In this document: in pieces, positions 1 through 4,414 of the stretch
Layout: each line of letters opens with the position of its first letter
Numbering within the stretch: the stretch's first letter is position 1
NCBI GenBank assembly: GCA_036397395.1
Contig: DASWIZ010000046.1
Span: 1-6,577, forward strand
Reading direction: 5' to 3'
DNA: 6,577 nucleotides
Origin: DASRUP01 sp036397395
GTDB taxonomy: Bacteria > Patescibacteriota > Minisyncoccia > Minisyncoccales > UBA10102
Notes under the pieces: model-generated
Seen by the model: the letters and a program-made list of their open reading frames with translations, nothing else
What the model was told of the DNA's origin: nothing
The model's database searches: none
Position numbers and translations under genes: made by a program

Positions 1-141
1 TTGGCACAAGGCAAGTCGCACCGTGACGTGGCAAAAAACCTGCACACCGGAGTAGCCACGGTAACAAGGGGATCGCGGGCGTTGGGCGACTCAAAAGGCG
101 GTTTCCGGCAGATATTACGGTTATCCGCAAAAAAGAAATAA
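1..141 (+). CDS. trpR: TrpR/YerC-family repressor, C-terminal part (5' end outside window)
   Basis: The frame is open from base 1 to a TAA at 139-141 and gives 46 residues, the end of a protein that begins upstream. The stretch HRDVAKNL..GVATVTRGSRAL aligns by eye with the helix-turn-helix of E. coli TrpR (QRELKNEL..GIATITRGSNSL). The RGS after the recognition helix is the most telling part. A GGFRQIL tail follows, which I associate with non-enteric TrpR-like proteins. Members bind DNA as dimers, classically with L-tryptophan as corepressor. The ligand pocket lies mostly upstream, so Trp dependence cannot be judged here. A CTAG-centred palindrome resembling a trp operator lies 39 bp after the stop, over the promoter of the next unit. 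This supports a local regulatory role. A Trp-independent YerC-type regulator remains possible. Confidence 0.82.
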   Translation: MAQGKSHRDVAKNLHTGVATVTRGSRALGDSKGGFRQILRLSAKKK

Positions 142-180
142 GTCAGGGAGTAAGAGAAATTTTTCCGCCATAGTATTCGT

Positions 181-193
181 GTACTAGTACAAT
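181..193 (+). promoter_or_regulatory. Candidate TrpR operator overlapping a -10 box
   Basis: Positions 181-190 read GTACTAGTAC, a perfect 10-bp palindrome centred on CTAG. The E. coli trp operator contains two overlapping ACTAGT-centred palindromes of this kind. A TACAAT -10 box lies at 188-193, so a bound repressor would cover it. No good -35 is visible (CCGCCA at 165-170 has the right spacing but poor match). The site lies directly after a TrpR-family gene. Transcription would start near 200. Confidence 0.62.
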
Positions 194-303
194 ATGTATT
201 CATGAATGTTTTGTGTTGAGGGGTGCGCGTGTTGCTTGCAAGGCTTGCAACATGCATAACCAGCACTACAAAATTTTATCTATCTATGAAGAGGGGGTGT
301 CTA

Positions 304-510
304 GTGATCAAGATTCTCAATATGGAGACGGGTGAGGATATTACGTATTTGGTTGATGCTGCCAGGAGACGGACCATTGAAGACACAGAGTTGAAACTTC
401 GGGGATGCCCCTTTCCGGAACGACTGACAACTCATGAGAGGAACGAGAAACTCAATGGCGTGGTGGTACGGGCTTCCCGAACAGAGAGAAAAAGCATGTT
501 CTTTGAGTAG
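304..510 (+). CDS. Unknown 68-residue protein under the TrpR-type operator
   Basis: I do not recognise this protein. I place the start at GTG 304 because AGGGGG at 292-297 sits six bases upstream. The same frame is open back to 223 but has no ribosome binding site there. The product is soluble-looking, with no signal peptide or membrane segment, and rich in Arg and Glu. It begins with a likely beta strand (IKILNME), has a central charged helix (residues about 15-30), a single Cys in RGCPFPER, and a Val-rich strand (GVVVRA) before a basic tail. It contains no Trp. It is the first gene after the CTAG palindrome, so it may be repressed when tryptophan is plentiful. The ribosome binding site and a 14-bp gap to the next mini-ORF suggest one short transcript ending at the terminator at 565-595. 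Confidence 0.6.
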   Translation: MIKILNMETGEDITYLVDAARRRTIEDTELKLRGCPFPERLTTHERNEKLNGVVVRASRTERKSMFFE

Positions 511-524
511 AAAGGGGGTGCCAC

Positions 525-548
525 ATGTTGTGGGATCCGGATTGGTGA
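525..548 (+). CDS. Seven-codon ORF with two Trp codons, possible Trp leader peptide
   Basis: The ORF reads MLWDPDW followed by TGA. It has a strong ribosome binding site, AAAGGGGGTG at 511-520, placed 4-8 bases before the ATG. Two of its seven codons are TGG. It ends 16 bp before an intrinsic terminator hairpin on a transcript that appears to be under TrpR control. Leader peptide, Trp codons and terminator are the parts of a Trp attenuator, but I cannot find a convincing antiterminator stem. The only gene that would gain from readthrough is pheA, which has its own promoter. It could equally be a tiny protein or a chance ORF. Confidence 0.35.
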   Translation: MLWDPDW

Positions 549-564
549 GTGAACTTTACCCGAA

Positions 565-595
565 GGGCGGCCGATTGGTCGCCCTAGCTTTTTTG
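565..595 (+). terminator. Intrinsic terminator of the TrpR-type unit
   Basis: GGGCGGCC at 565-572 pairs with GGTCGCCC at 577-584 (eight pairs, one G-U) around a GATT loop. TAGCTTTTTT follows. The Phe promoter begins only four bases after the T run. Confidence 0.8.
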
Positions 596-598
596 GGG

Positions 599-627
599 TT
601 GACAGGATATCTTGGGTTTGCTAGACT
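599..627 (+). promoter_or_regulatory. Promoter of the Phe leader/pheA operon
   Basis: TTGACA at 599-604 and TAGACT at 622-627 are separated by 17 bp, with a TGC extended -10 at 619-621. The predicted start is near 634, four bases before the leader peptide ATG. Confidence 0.8.
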
Positions 628-637
628 TTTCGTAAAC

Positions 638-727
638 ATGAATTTCATAAGCTCCGCTAAATATTTTAGCTTTTTCTTCTTTTTTACCGGCCAGCAAAGA
701 GCTCGTAGCTTTTTCATGAATACATAA
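638..727 (+). CDS. Phenylalanine leader peptide (PheL-like)
   Basis: This 29-codon ORF holds nine Phe codons (residues 3, 10, 12-16, 25, 26). The core FSFFFFF is encoded at 665-685. Its role would be to make a ribosome stall when charged tRNA-Phe is scarce. Stalling on the run would leave bases 694-701 free to form the antiterminator. The design matches the E. coli pheA leader, but the sequence is unrelated outside the Phe run. The ATG lies about four bases after the predicted transcription start and has no ribosome binding site, so it is probably read as a leaderless message. A perfect hairpin, GCTAAA/TTTAGC at 656-670, sits just before the Phe run and could time polymerase or ribosome. A longer frame extends upstream but crosses a terminator and a promoter, so I reject that extension. 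The downstream pheA gene confirms the specificity. Confidence 0.88.
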   Translation: MNFISSAKYFSFFFFFTGQQRARSFFMNT

Positions 728-778
728 CTTTTACTTGAAAACATCCACCGGCCTCTTTGCAAAGAGGCCGGTTTTAAT
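694..778 (+). promoter_or_regulatory. Phe attenuator: antiterminator and terminator hairpins
   Basis: The terminator is an almost perfect palindrome at 747-772: ACCGGCCTCT pairs with AGAGGCCGGT, with further T-A pairs toward the tip. TTTTAATT follows. The competing antiterminator pairs GCAAAGAG at 694-701, just after the Phe codons, with CTCTTTGC at 753-760, which removes the 5' arm of the terminator. A third hairpin, AAAGAGCT/AGCTTTTT at 696-714 with loop CGT, can hide the 694-701 segment. This supplies the off state when the leader is read through. The mutually exclusive pairings can be read directly from the sequence. The conditions that switch them are inferred from the enteric pheA model. 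Confidence 0.85.
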
Positions 779-904
779 TCCGCTTCGACGAGGGTTTTTT
801 TAGAGAGATTCCTCGCCGGAGAAGAATTTTCCGGTCTGCCCTACACAGGCGCAGAACAGCACCAGAACAACTTAATACAACAAAAAAGCATAAGGAGATT
901 GTAG
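779..904 (+). other. Structured 5' untranslated region after the Phe attenuator
   Basis: No ORF is supported here. Two hairpins are visible: CGAGG at 789-793 with CCTCG at 811-815, enclosing a T7 run, and CCGGAGAA at 816-823 with TTTTCCGG at 827-834 around GAA. The stretch before the ribosome binding site (about 860-890) is A-rich and unstructured, which should favour translation of the next gene. Confidence 0.4.
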
Positions 905-1123
905 ATGGGCCTTTCAATACAAGAAGCAGATGAGATCTGGAGGACTGAAGAAACAGTCGAGTACGAGCTTCTGGGGAAGCGGTTTATAGGTAAGATTACT
1001 CGAGTTGTCGTAGGGGACCAGAAAGCTGTCATTCTGGGACGCGAACAGGGAGCGGATCCGCCAAACCGCTATCTTGGAGAAGTATCTTTAGCGAGGTTGA
1101 ACAAGGGAGGTAAAAATGGTTAA
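905..1123 (+). CDS. Unknown 72-residue protein, first gene of the pheA operon
   Basis: I do not recognise this protein. The start is supported by AAGGAGA at 892-898, about six bases before the ATG. It looks like a small soluble protein: a short N-terminal helix (QEADEIWRTEE), then alternating strands (VEYELLGKRFIGKITRVVVGDQKAVILGR in outline, residues about 19-47) and a Gly/Lys-rich tail. This suggests a mostly beta fold, perhaps SH3- or OB-like, which is a guess. It is not a chorismate mutase, which would be longer and all-helical. Its last eight bases overlap the start of pheA, so the two are translationally coupled. It lies directly downstream of the Phe attenuator, so it should be made mainly during phenylalanine shortage, in a fixed ratio to PheA. 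Confidence 0.68.
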   Translation: MGLSIQEADEIWRTEETVEYELLGKRFIGKITRVVVGDQKAVILGREQGADPPNRYLGEVSLARLNKGGKNG

Positions 1124-2003
1124 GCGCATCGCGTTTCTTGGTCCGGTAGGAACGTTTGGCTGGCGCGTAGCTAGTCAAAACAATCTAGGGGCGACACTTC
1201 TTCCCTGTGCATCGCATGCCGAAGTTATGCGGTCGGTTATAAGGGGAAAGGCAGACCTCGGCTATGTGGCAAGAGAAAACAGTTTAGGTGGCACAGTGGT
1301 AGATACGGTTGATCCTTTTTTAAGGAATCCTGTGGGCATTAACATGAGTCTTGAAAAAGGTAGAGTTGTTTACTCGCCAGGCGATCTAATCCTGTGTGGG
1401 GAAGTAGTTTTACCTATTGAACAATGTCTGTATGGGCACAACAACGACAGAGAGGTTAAACGCGTGTATTCTCACCAACAAGCGCTCTCGCAGTGCAGAG
1501 AGTTTATTAGCATACGCTTTCCAGAAGCCGAGCTTATTCCTGCGGATTCTACTGTTAGTGGAGTTGCAAAACTTCAGGAAGACATATGTGGAGTTGCTAT
1601 AGCTCCACCTTGGGCAGGAGAATTCTATCCCGATATTTCGCTTCTTGAGAAAGCTATTCAAGATTCGCGGGTCAACGACACGCGGTTCTTGGTGGTTGGG
1701 AGGGAAGAGTGTGCCCCTACGGGTATGGACAAAACTTCTCTTTGGTTTACAGTTCCGGAAGATGAAAAGCCGGGCACCTTTGATAGCGTCTCACAAATCT
1801 TGGCACTGGCCAATATCAACAAAAGGAGTATAGAAACTCGTCCCATGCAGACAGAGCTAGGGAAGTACATCTTTTTGGTTGATGTAGACGGGCATCGTCG
1901 GGACAGGATTATCGAACTCGCTTTGGAGCTGATTGTTTTGGCGGGCCACACCACGACTTTAACGATTTTAGGATCATATCCGCGCTGGCAAAATGGAGTG
2001 TAA
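1116..2003 (+). CDS. pheA: Prephenate dehydratase (PDT plus ACT domains)
   Basis: This enzyme converts prephenate to phenylpyruvate in phenylalanine synthesis, in the cytoplasm. At 295 residues it is a stand-alone PDT with a C-terminal ACT domain and no chorismate mutase. The catalytic half opens with FLGPVGTF (residues 8-14) and has ENSLGGTV (54-61), VYSHQQAL (117-124), DSTVSG (144-149) and the diagnostic TRF (189-191). The ACT domain spans about 206-291, with IETRP (239-243, usually ESRP) in the Phe-binding region, and ends in LGSYP (285-289). Two conserved spots deviate: AREN replaces the usual PIEN, and GTFG replaces GTFS. AAGGGAGG lies at 1103-1110, six bases before the ATG. The gene overlaps the preceding small ORF. 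The Phe leader and attenuator upstream imply end-product control at transcription, in addition to ACT feedback on the enzyme. Confidence 0.92.
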   Translation: MVKRIAFLGPVGTFGWRVASQNNLGATLLPCASHAEVMRSVIRGKADLGYVARENSLGGTVVDTVDPFLRNPVGINMSLEKGRVVYSPGDLILCGEVVLPIEQCLYGHNNDREVKRVYSHQQALSQCREFISIRFPEAELIPADSTVSGVAKLQEDICGVAIAPPWAGEFYPDISLLEKAIQDSRVNDTRFLVVGREECAPTGMDKTSLWFTVPEDEKPGTFDSVSQILALANINKRSIETRPMQTELGKYIFLVDVDGHRRDRIIELALELIVLAGHTTTLTILGSYPRWQNGV

Positions 2004-2061
2004 AAAGGAGGGGAAGTTACAAGGTATCACGATGGCCACATAAAATAAACGGGAGGATGTG

Positions 2062-2277
2062 ATGGTTTCTCGAAAGGAAGTAAAGCTAGGAGATGAGTAC
2101 ACCGAGGCATTGTTGGAAGAAGGGTTTTCTGCAGACGAGATCGCAAAAGCAAGAGCTGAACTCAAAATACCCGAGGTGCTAGATCCGCCGAACGACCGCG
2201 ATGTGTTGAACCATTTACGGGCAAAACGGAATGGAACCAGTTCTTTCTGTGTTGACAACGGTACCGAATCCGAATAA
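2062..2277 (+). CDS. Unknown 71-residue protein in the pheA operon
   Basis: I do not recognise this protein. I choose ATG 2062, five bases after GGGAGG at 2051-2056. GTG 2059 and ATG 2057 are too close to that site, and ATG 2057 is in another frame. The first half looks helical and acidic (residues about 8-36, containing EALLEEGFSADEIAKARAEL). The short pattern EEGFSADEIAKARAEL resembles a helix-turn-helix pair found in many small bacterial proteins, without proving DNA binding. A Pro-rich hinge (DPPNDRD) follows, then a short basic helix and a polar tail with one Cys. There is no signal or membrane segment. It lies 58 bp after pheA, and the gap carries an unused Shine-Dalgarno-like sequence. 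It is probably transcribed with pheA under the Phe attenuator. Confidence 0.55.
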   Translation: MVSRKEVKLGDEYTEALLEEGFSADEIAKARAELKIPEVLDPPNDRDVLNHLRAKRNGTSSFCVDNGTESE

Positions 2278-2309
2278 AATTCTGATATCTGAAGTGGGGA
2301 GGATTTAAG

Positions 2310-2558
2310 ATGACTACGGCATATCTTCGGGTAGAAGCTCAGGGGGAAGACATCTCGCAAATCTTGCTGGCGATCAAAGCGTCCGGCAACGGTTTGGTTG
2401 AGTCGCTTGAAACCGGGTCTTGGCGCCACGAAGTCAGAGGCATTGTTTACAACATTAAGGGCACTGTTCAAGGCACCGTTGTGCAGCTAGCTAACTTTCT
2501 TAGGGAGCTGGCCGGCATCAGTGGCGTCCGATGGTTTGAAACCTTATTCGAACTTTAG
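2310..2558 (+). CDS. Small 82-residue protein with ACT-like beta-alpha-beta-beta-alpha-beta pattern
   Basis: The start is well supported by GGGGAGG at 2296-2302, seven bases before the ATG. I see no known signature motif. The predicted order of elements is strand (TAYLRVEAQ), helix (DISQILLAIKA), strand (GLVESLE), strand (VRGIVYNIKG), helix (VVQLANFLRELAG) and strand (VRWFETLFEL). This is the ferredoxin-like order used by ACT regulatory domains. It is the last gene of the operon, and the pheA product already has an ACT domain, so a detached ligand-binding or partner subunit is conceivable. That is inference from secondary structure by eye. It is 32 bp after the preceding gene and 24 bp before a terminator. 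Confidence 0.62.
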   Translation: MTTAYLRVEAQGEDISQILLAIKASGNGLVESLETGSWRHEVRGIVYNIKGTVQGTVVQLANFLRELAGISGVRWFETLFEL

Positions 2559-2582
2559 CCATAACCGGCAACAGAAAATAAA

Positions 2583-2615
2583 GGGCGTAAGCGAGAGCAA
2601 GCGCCCATTTATTTT
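2583..2615 (+). terminator. Terminator of the pheA operon
   Basis: GGGCGT at 2583-2588 pairs with GCGCCC at 2601-2606, and the inner GC-GAGA-GC (2591-2598) carries a GNRA-type loop. ATTTATTTTG follows. The next promoter begins at 2620. Confidence 0.75.
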
Positions 2616-2619
2616 GCCC

Positions 2620-2648
2620 TTGACAGGGGTTTGTGGGTTTGATAGACT
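2620..2648 (+). promoter_or_regulatory. Promoter of the racemase unit
   Basis: TTGACA at 2620-2625 and TAGACT at 2643-2648 are separated by 17 bp. The boxes and spacing are identical to those of the Phe promoter at 599-627, although the TGn extension is not kept. The predicted start is near 2655. Confidence 0.78.
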
Positions 2649-2672
2649 TCTTGAAGATAGGAAGTAGCTTTT

Positions 2673-2789
2673 ATGGAAAGTGGATCAGGAAACAAAAATT
2701 ATTCACTCCTAACCAACATCTATTGGATGTTGGTTGTCTTGTTTATTATCCCCAACAGGTTGGGAGTTTTCGCAAAGCAAAGGATTTAA
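2673..2789 (+). CDS. Branched-chain-rich leader peptide (38 codons)
   Basis: This ORF has AGGAAG at 2659-2664, eight bases before its ATG. It ends 67 bp before the racemase gene. Residues 19-26 read MLVVLFII, so Leu, Val, Phe and Ile codons occupy 2727-2750. They end just before the first arm of a three-way switch. The placement matches the Phe, Leu and Ile leaders in this window, where the diagnostic codons lie about 20-25 bases before the antiterminator arm. By that spacing, Val-Val (2733-2738) is the best single candidate. A mixed Leu/Val/Ile response like the E. coli ilv leader is also possible. A perfect hairpin, AACCAACATC/GATGTTGGTT, covers 2711-2735. An alternative reading is a short membrane peptide, since residues 16-33 are hydrophobic. 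Confidence 0.62.
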   Translation: MESGSGNKNYSLLTNIYWMLVVLFIIPNRLGVFAKQRI

Positions 2790-2844
2790 GCTAACATTAA
2801 TTTGAAATCTTGCGAGGTCTCCCAACAGGGAGGCCTTTATATTT
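2751..2844 (+). promoter_or_regulatory. Attenuator upstream of the racemase gene
   Basis: Three mutually exclusive pairings are visible. CCCAA at 2751-2755 pairs with TTGGG at 2760-2764 (pause hairpin). GTTGGGAG at 2759-2766 pairs perfectly with CTCCCAAC at 2819-2826 (antiterminator). AGGTCTCCC at 2815-2823 pairs with GGGAGGCCT at 2828-2836 (nine pairs, one G-U, loop AACA), followed by TTATATTTA (terminator). The antiterminator takes the 5' arm of the terminator. The T run is interrupted by A, so termination may be partial. Confidence 0.76.
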
Positions 2845-2856
2845 AGATTAACAAGT

Positions 2857-3627
2857 ATGGAAAACGAAACAATCTTTAAGAAAAAAACTATCGGGATTCT
2901 AGGAGGAATGGGTTCCGCTGCGAGTGCCCATCTTTATGATCAAATCATAAAGAGCGCCCAGAAAAAATATGGGGCAAAAGAGGACCATCAGTTTCCAGAG
3001 ATAATTCTTTATAACCTTCCTCTGGTAGGTTTAGAGTCAAGCGGTGTAGATGATTCGAATACAAGAATGGTGCGCAACCAGCTCGTTGAGGGTGTCCAAA
3101 AACTAGAAAAGTGGGGTAGTGATTTTATAATAATTGCGTGCAATACAGCACACCTATTTTATCCAGAGATGCAGAATGCCATTTCGATTCCCATTATTAA
3201 TATTCTTGAGGAAACCGCAAAGGAAGTAAAGAATTTCGGCTGTGATAAGGTAGGTGTTTTGAGTAGCATTAGTACATATGAATGGGGACTTTACAAAAAA
3301 GTTCTCGAAAAGAGAAACATTCAGATGGTTCCCATGAATGGCGAGCAATTGAGACAGACGGAAGAGATAATTTCAAATGTTATGAGTGGTACACAGAAGC
3401 AGAGCGACAAAGAGGTTTTGAAACGAATCGTTGAGCATTTCGTAGAGCAAGGAGCAAACGGAGTTATTTTGGGATGTACCGAGCTACCACTTGTACTGAT
3501 TCAAGATGATACACCCGTGAATGTATTTGATACTACCAATATTCTTGCAGATGCAGCGTTGAAAAACTGGGCAGTATCGATAGAAGAAAAACTCGCCGAT
3601 CTAGAATCTTTACAAGAATATGCTTGA
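2857..3627 (+). CDS. Asp/Glu-family amino acid racemase
   Basis: This 256-residue protein belongs to the cofactor-independent Asp/Glu racemase superfamily (aspartate racemase/YgeA type). These enzymes invert the alpha carbon with two cysteines acting as acid and base. The N terminus has IGILGGMGS (residues 12-20). The two catalytic motifs are ACNTAH (94-99, Cys95) and GCTELP (206-211, Cys207). Both cysteines are present, so activity is expected. Substrate cannot be assigned; aspartate or glutamate is usual and broad specificity is known in the family. The length is typical. There is no ribosome binding site before the ATG; the only purine-rich stretch is inside the terminator 23 bases upstream. 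The last 23 codons are charged and extend past the family core. The gene sits behind a branched-chain-type leader and attenuator, an odd pairing for an acidic amino acid racemase. Confidence 0.88.
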   Translation: MENETIFKKKTIGILGGMGSAASAHLYDQIIKSAQKKYGAKEDHQFPEIILYNLPLVGLESSGVDDSNTRMVRNQLVEGVQKLEKWGSDFIIIACNTAHLFYPEMQNAISIPIINILEETAKEVKNFGCDKVGVLSSISTYEWGLYKKVLEKRNIQMVPMNGEQLRQTEEIISNVMSGTQKQSDKEVLKRIVEHFVEQGANGVILGCTELPLVLIQDDTPVNVFDTTNILADAALKNWAVSIEEKLADLESLQEYA

Positions 3628-3889
3628 AGTATCACTCGAAGAATTCAAAGATTGGCTGTTGGCAAAAGAGTAAATGCTTATTTCCCAGACTTAAAGAGTT
3701 TTTTTAAGGATCAAAATATCCCTCTGCTTATTGAGGCTATTCATAACTCAATCTCGGCGGGGATTTCTGCGATCTCCGGCATAATCCGGGCGTTTTTTTG
3801 CGAGACGCTAGACTCCTAGCTTAACGAAGGGCGCGGATAGAAACAGCGTTTACGCTGTGGAGCCCATGCCCTATTATTTTGCGTAACTA
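3628..3889 (+). other. Intergenic region after the racemase gene: terminator and small hairpins
   Basis: No convincing gene is present. A 17-codon ORF with ATG at 3620 overlaps the racemase stop but lacks conserved features. The racemase frame itself stays open for 62 codons after its stop, to about 3816, but this runs through a terminator. Other structures are GCTAG/CTAGC at 3807-3820, ACAGCG/CGCTGT at 3843-3858, and GGGC/GCCC (3829-3832 with 3862-3865) enclosing the latter. The 3820-3880 block could be a degenerate small RNA; I see nothing decisive. Confidence 0.4.
3775..3798 (+). terminator. Terminator after the racemase gene
   Basis: TCCGG at 3775-3779 pairs with CCGGG at 3786-3790 (outer pair T-G), with loop CATAAT. 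The run of seven T bases at 3793-3799 follows. A competing seven-pair stem, CGGGGAT/ATCTCCG at 3758-3778, overlaps its 5' arm and could modulate it. Confidence 0.6.
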
Positions 3890-3918
3890 TTGACACGATT
3901 TCTTGGGGGTGATATAAA
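3890..3918 (+). promoter_or_regulatory. Promoter of the Leu leader unit
   Basis: TTGACA at 3890-3895 and TATAAA at 3913-3918 are separated by 17 bp. The predicted start is near 3925, about six bases before the leader ATG. Confidence 0.78.
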
Positions 3919-3930
3919 TTAAAGCGAACT

Positions 3931-4026
3931 ATGAAGAACCATTTCACAACGCAATTAAACCTTTTGTTGGGTTTGTTGTTGCTTCTCTTGGGCAAGAGGA
4001 GCGGTTTGCGTTGGGTTAGGGCATAG
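3931..4026 (+). CDS. Leucine leader peptide (LeuL-like)
   Basis: This 31-codon ORF contains 11 Leu codons. The core LLLGLLLLLL is encoded at 3961-3990. Five of its nine Leu codons are TTG; the others are CTT, CTC and TTG repeats in mixed order. The run ends directly before the antiterminator arm of the attenuator at 3996. It would be translated as a sensor of charged tRNA-Leu; stalling in the run would free the antiterminator. The predicted 5' leader is only about six bases with no ribosome binding site, so initiation is probably leaderless or nearly so. Unlike classical leu leaders, no leuABCD gene follows; only a 41-residue unknown protein does. A secreted or membrane peptide is an alternative reading of the hydrophobic core, but the matched RNA switch argues strongly for a leader. 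Confidence 0.88.
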   Translation: MKNHFTTQLNLLLGLLLLLLGKRSGLRWVRA

Positions 4027-4086
4027 ATCTAAACTCGACTTTAAAACGCAAACACTCCTCGGCCGCCCCGAGGAGTGTTTGTTTAG
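3981..4086 (+). promoter_or_regulatory. Leu attenuator with three mutually exclusive hairpins
   Basis: The pause hairpin (1:2) pairs GCTTCTCTT at 3981-3989 with AAGAGGAGC at 3994-4002 (one G-U). The antiterminator (2:3) pairs GAGGAG at 3996-4001 with CTCCTC at 4055-4060, and GTTTGCG at 4004-4010 with CGCAAAC at 4047-4053, leaving a small internal loop. The terminator (3:4) pairs CAAACACTCCTCGG at 4049-4062 with CCGAGGAGTGTTTG at 4068-4081, 14 perfect pairs around CCGCC. The T tract (GTTTGTTTAG) is short. Segment 2 lies immediately after the Leu codons, the classic arrangement. Confidence 0.9.
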
Positions 4087-4200
4087 CTTAAGGGTATTAT
4101 GGGGGCCGACTAGTGAGTAATTGCTAGCCGTTCCCTAGTGCTCTTAAACAATTTAGGTAACCAAATAGGCACGATGTGCCAAAATTTAGAGGAGGCCGAA

Positions 4201-4326
4201 ATGGCTAACGAAAGACAAAAACCCAAGAACCTAGGGGAAAAGGGCGCCATCCCTAAACCAACATTGACTTTGGCGGCGATGGAGCGGCTTTTGCAAAAGA
4301 TTGCACGAGCATGGGCTTATAGATAA
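4201..4326 (+). CDS. Unknown 41-residue basic protein under the Leu attenuator
   Basis: I do not recognise this protein. The ATG has a near-perfect GAGGAGG at 4189-4195, so it is very likely translated. A longer in-frame extension to 4138 lacks a ribosome binding site. The first half is polar, basic and disordered-looking (MANERQKPKN, then Gly- and Pro-containing sequence). The second half forms an amphipathic helix (residues about 22-40, containing AAMERLLQKIARAW). No signal or membrane segment is visible. It is the only gene between the Leu attenuator and a strong terminator, and therefore the apparent sole output of the leucine switch. Before it, 4169-4181 forms GGCAC/GTGCC, and CTAG occurs three times in 4110-4138. 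Size and charge would suit a small regulator, a partner peptide or a toxin-like peptide, but nothing identifies it. Confidence 0.68.
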   Translation: MANERQKPKNLGEKGAIPKPTLTLAAMERLLQKIARAWAYR

Positions 4327-4355
4327 GCCTTTCGCGCTTTCCAAGTAGTTCTTTT

Positions 4356-4397
4356 GGGGCTGTCTCCCATCAAGGGACTTGACAGCCCCTTTTTATT
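4356..4397 (+). terminator. Terminator of the Leu unit
   Basis: GGGGCTGTC at 4356-4364 pairs with GACAGCCCC at 4381-4389. An inner TCCC/GGGA stem sits at 4365-4377. The tract TTTTTATTTTTA follows. Its 3' arm contains the -35 box of the next promoter. Confidence 0.85.
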
Positions 4398-4407
4398 TTT
4401 ATAGAAT
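4379..4407 (+). promoter_or_regulatory. Promoter of the Ile leader unit, nested in a terminator
   Basis: TTGACA at 4379-4384 lies in the 3' arm of the upstream terminator, and TAGAAT at 4402-4407 follows at 17 bp, with the T tract as spacer. The predicted start near 4414 coincides with the leader ATG at 4415. Confidence 0.72.
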
Positions 4408-4414
4408 ACCCACA

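Noticed and set aside
223..303. N-terminal extension of the 68-residue protein
   Set aside because: There is no ribosome binding site near 223, and it contains a tandem GCTTGCAA repeat that looks non-coding. GTG 304 has a strong site.
434..727. A 97-codon ORF containing the Phe-rich sequence at its end
   Set aside because: It crosses an intrinsic terminator and a full promoter, and it has no ribosome binding site at its start. Only the last 29 codons form a sensible leader peptide on the transcript from 634.
1974..2471. A 165-codon ORF on the minus strand
   Set aside because: It is antisense to two + strand genes that have good ribosome binding sites. It shows no family motif and is Ser-rich, as expected for a shadow frame.
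3625..3816. Open frame continuing 62 codons after the racemase stop, and a 17-codon ORF at 3620
   Set aside because: The open frame has no start with a ribosome binding site and runs through a terminator with seven T bases. The 17-codon ORF overlaps the racemase stop but has no supporting feature. A gene remnant is possible but unproven.
4109..4138. Three CTAG words, including ACTAGT, as a second TrpR operator
   Set aside because: They lie between the Leu terminator and its gene with no promoter boxes around them, and the flanks do not extend the palindrome.
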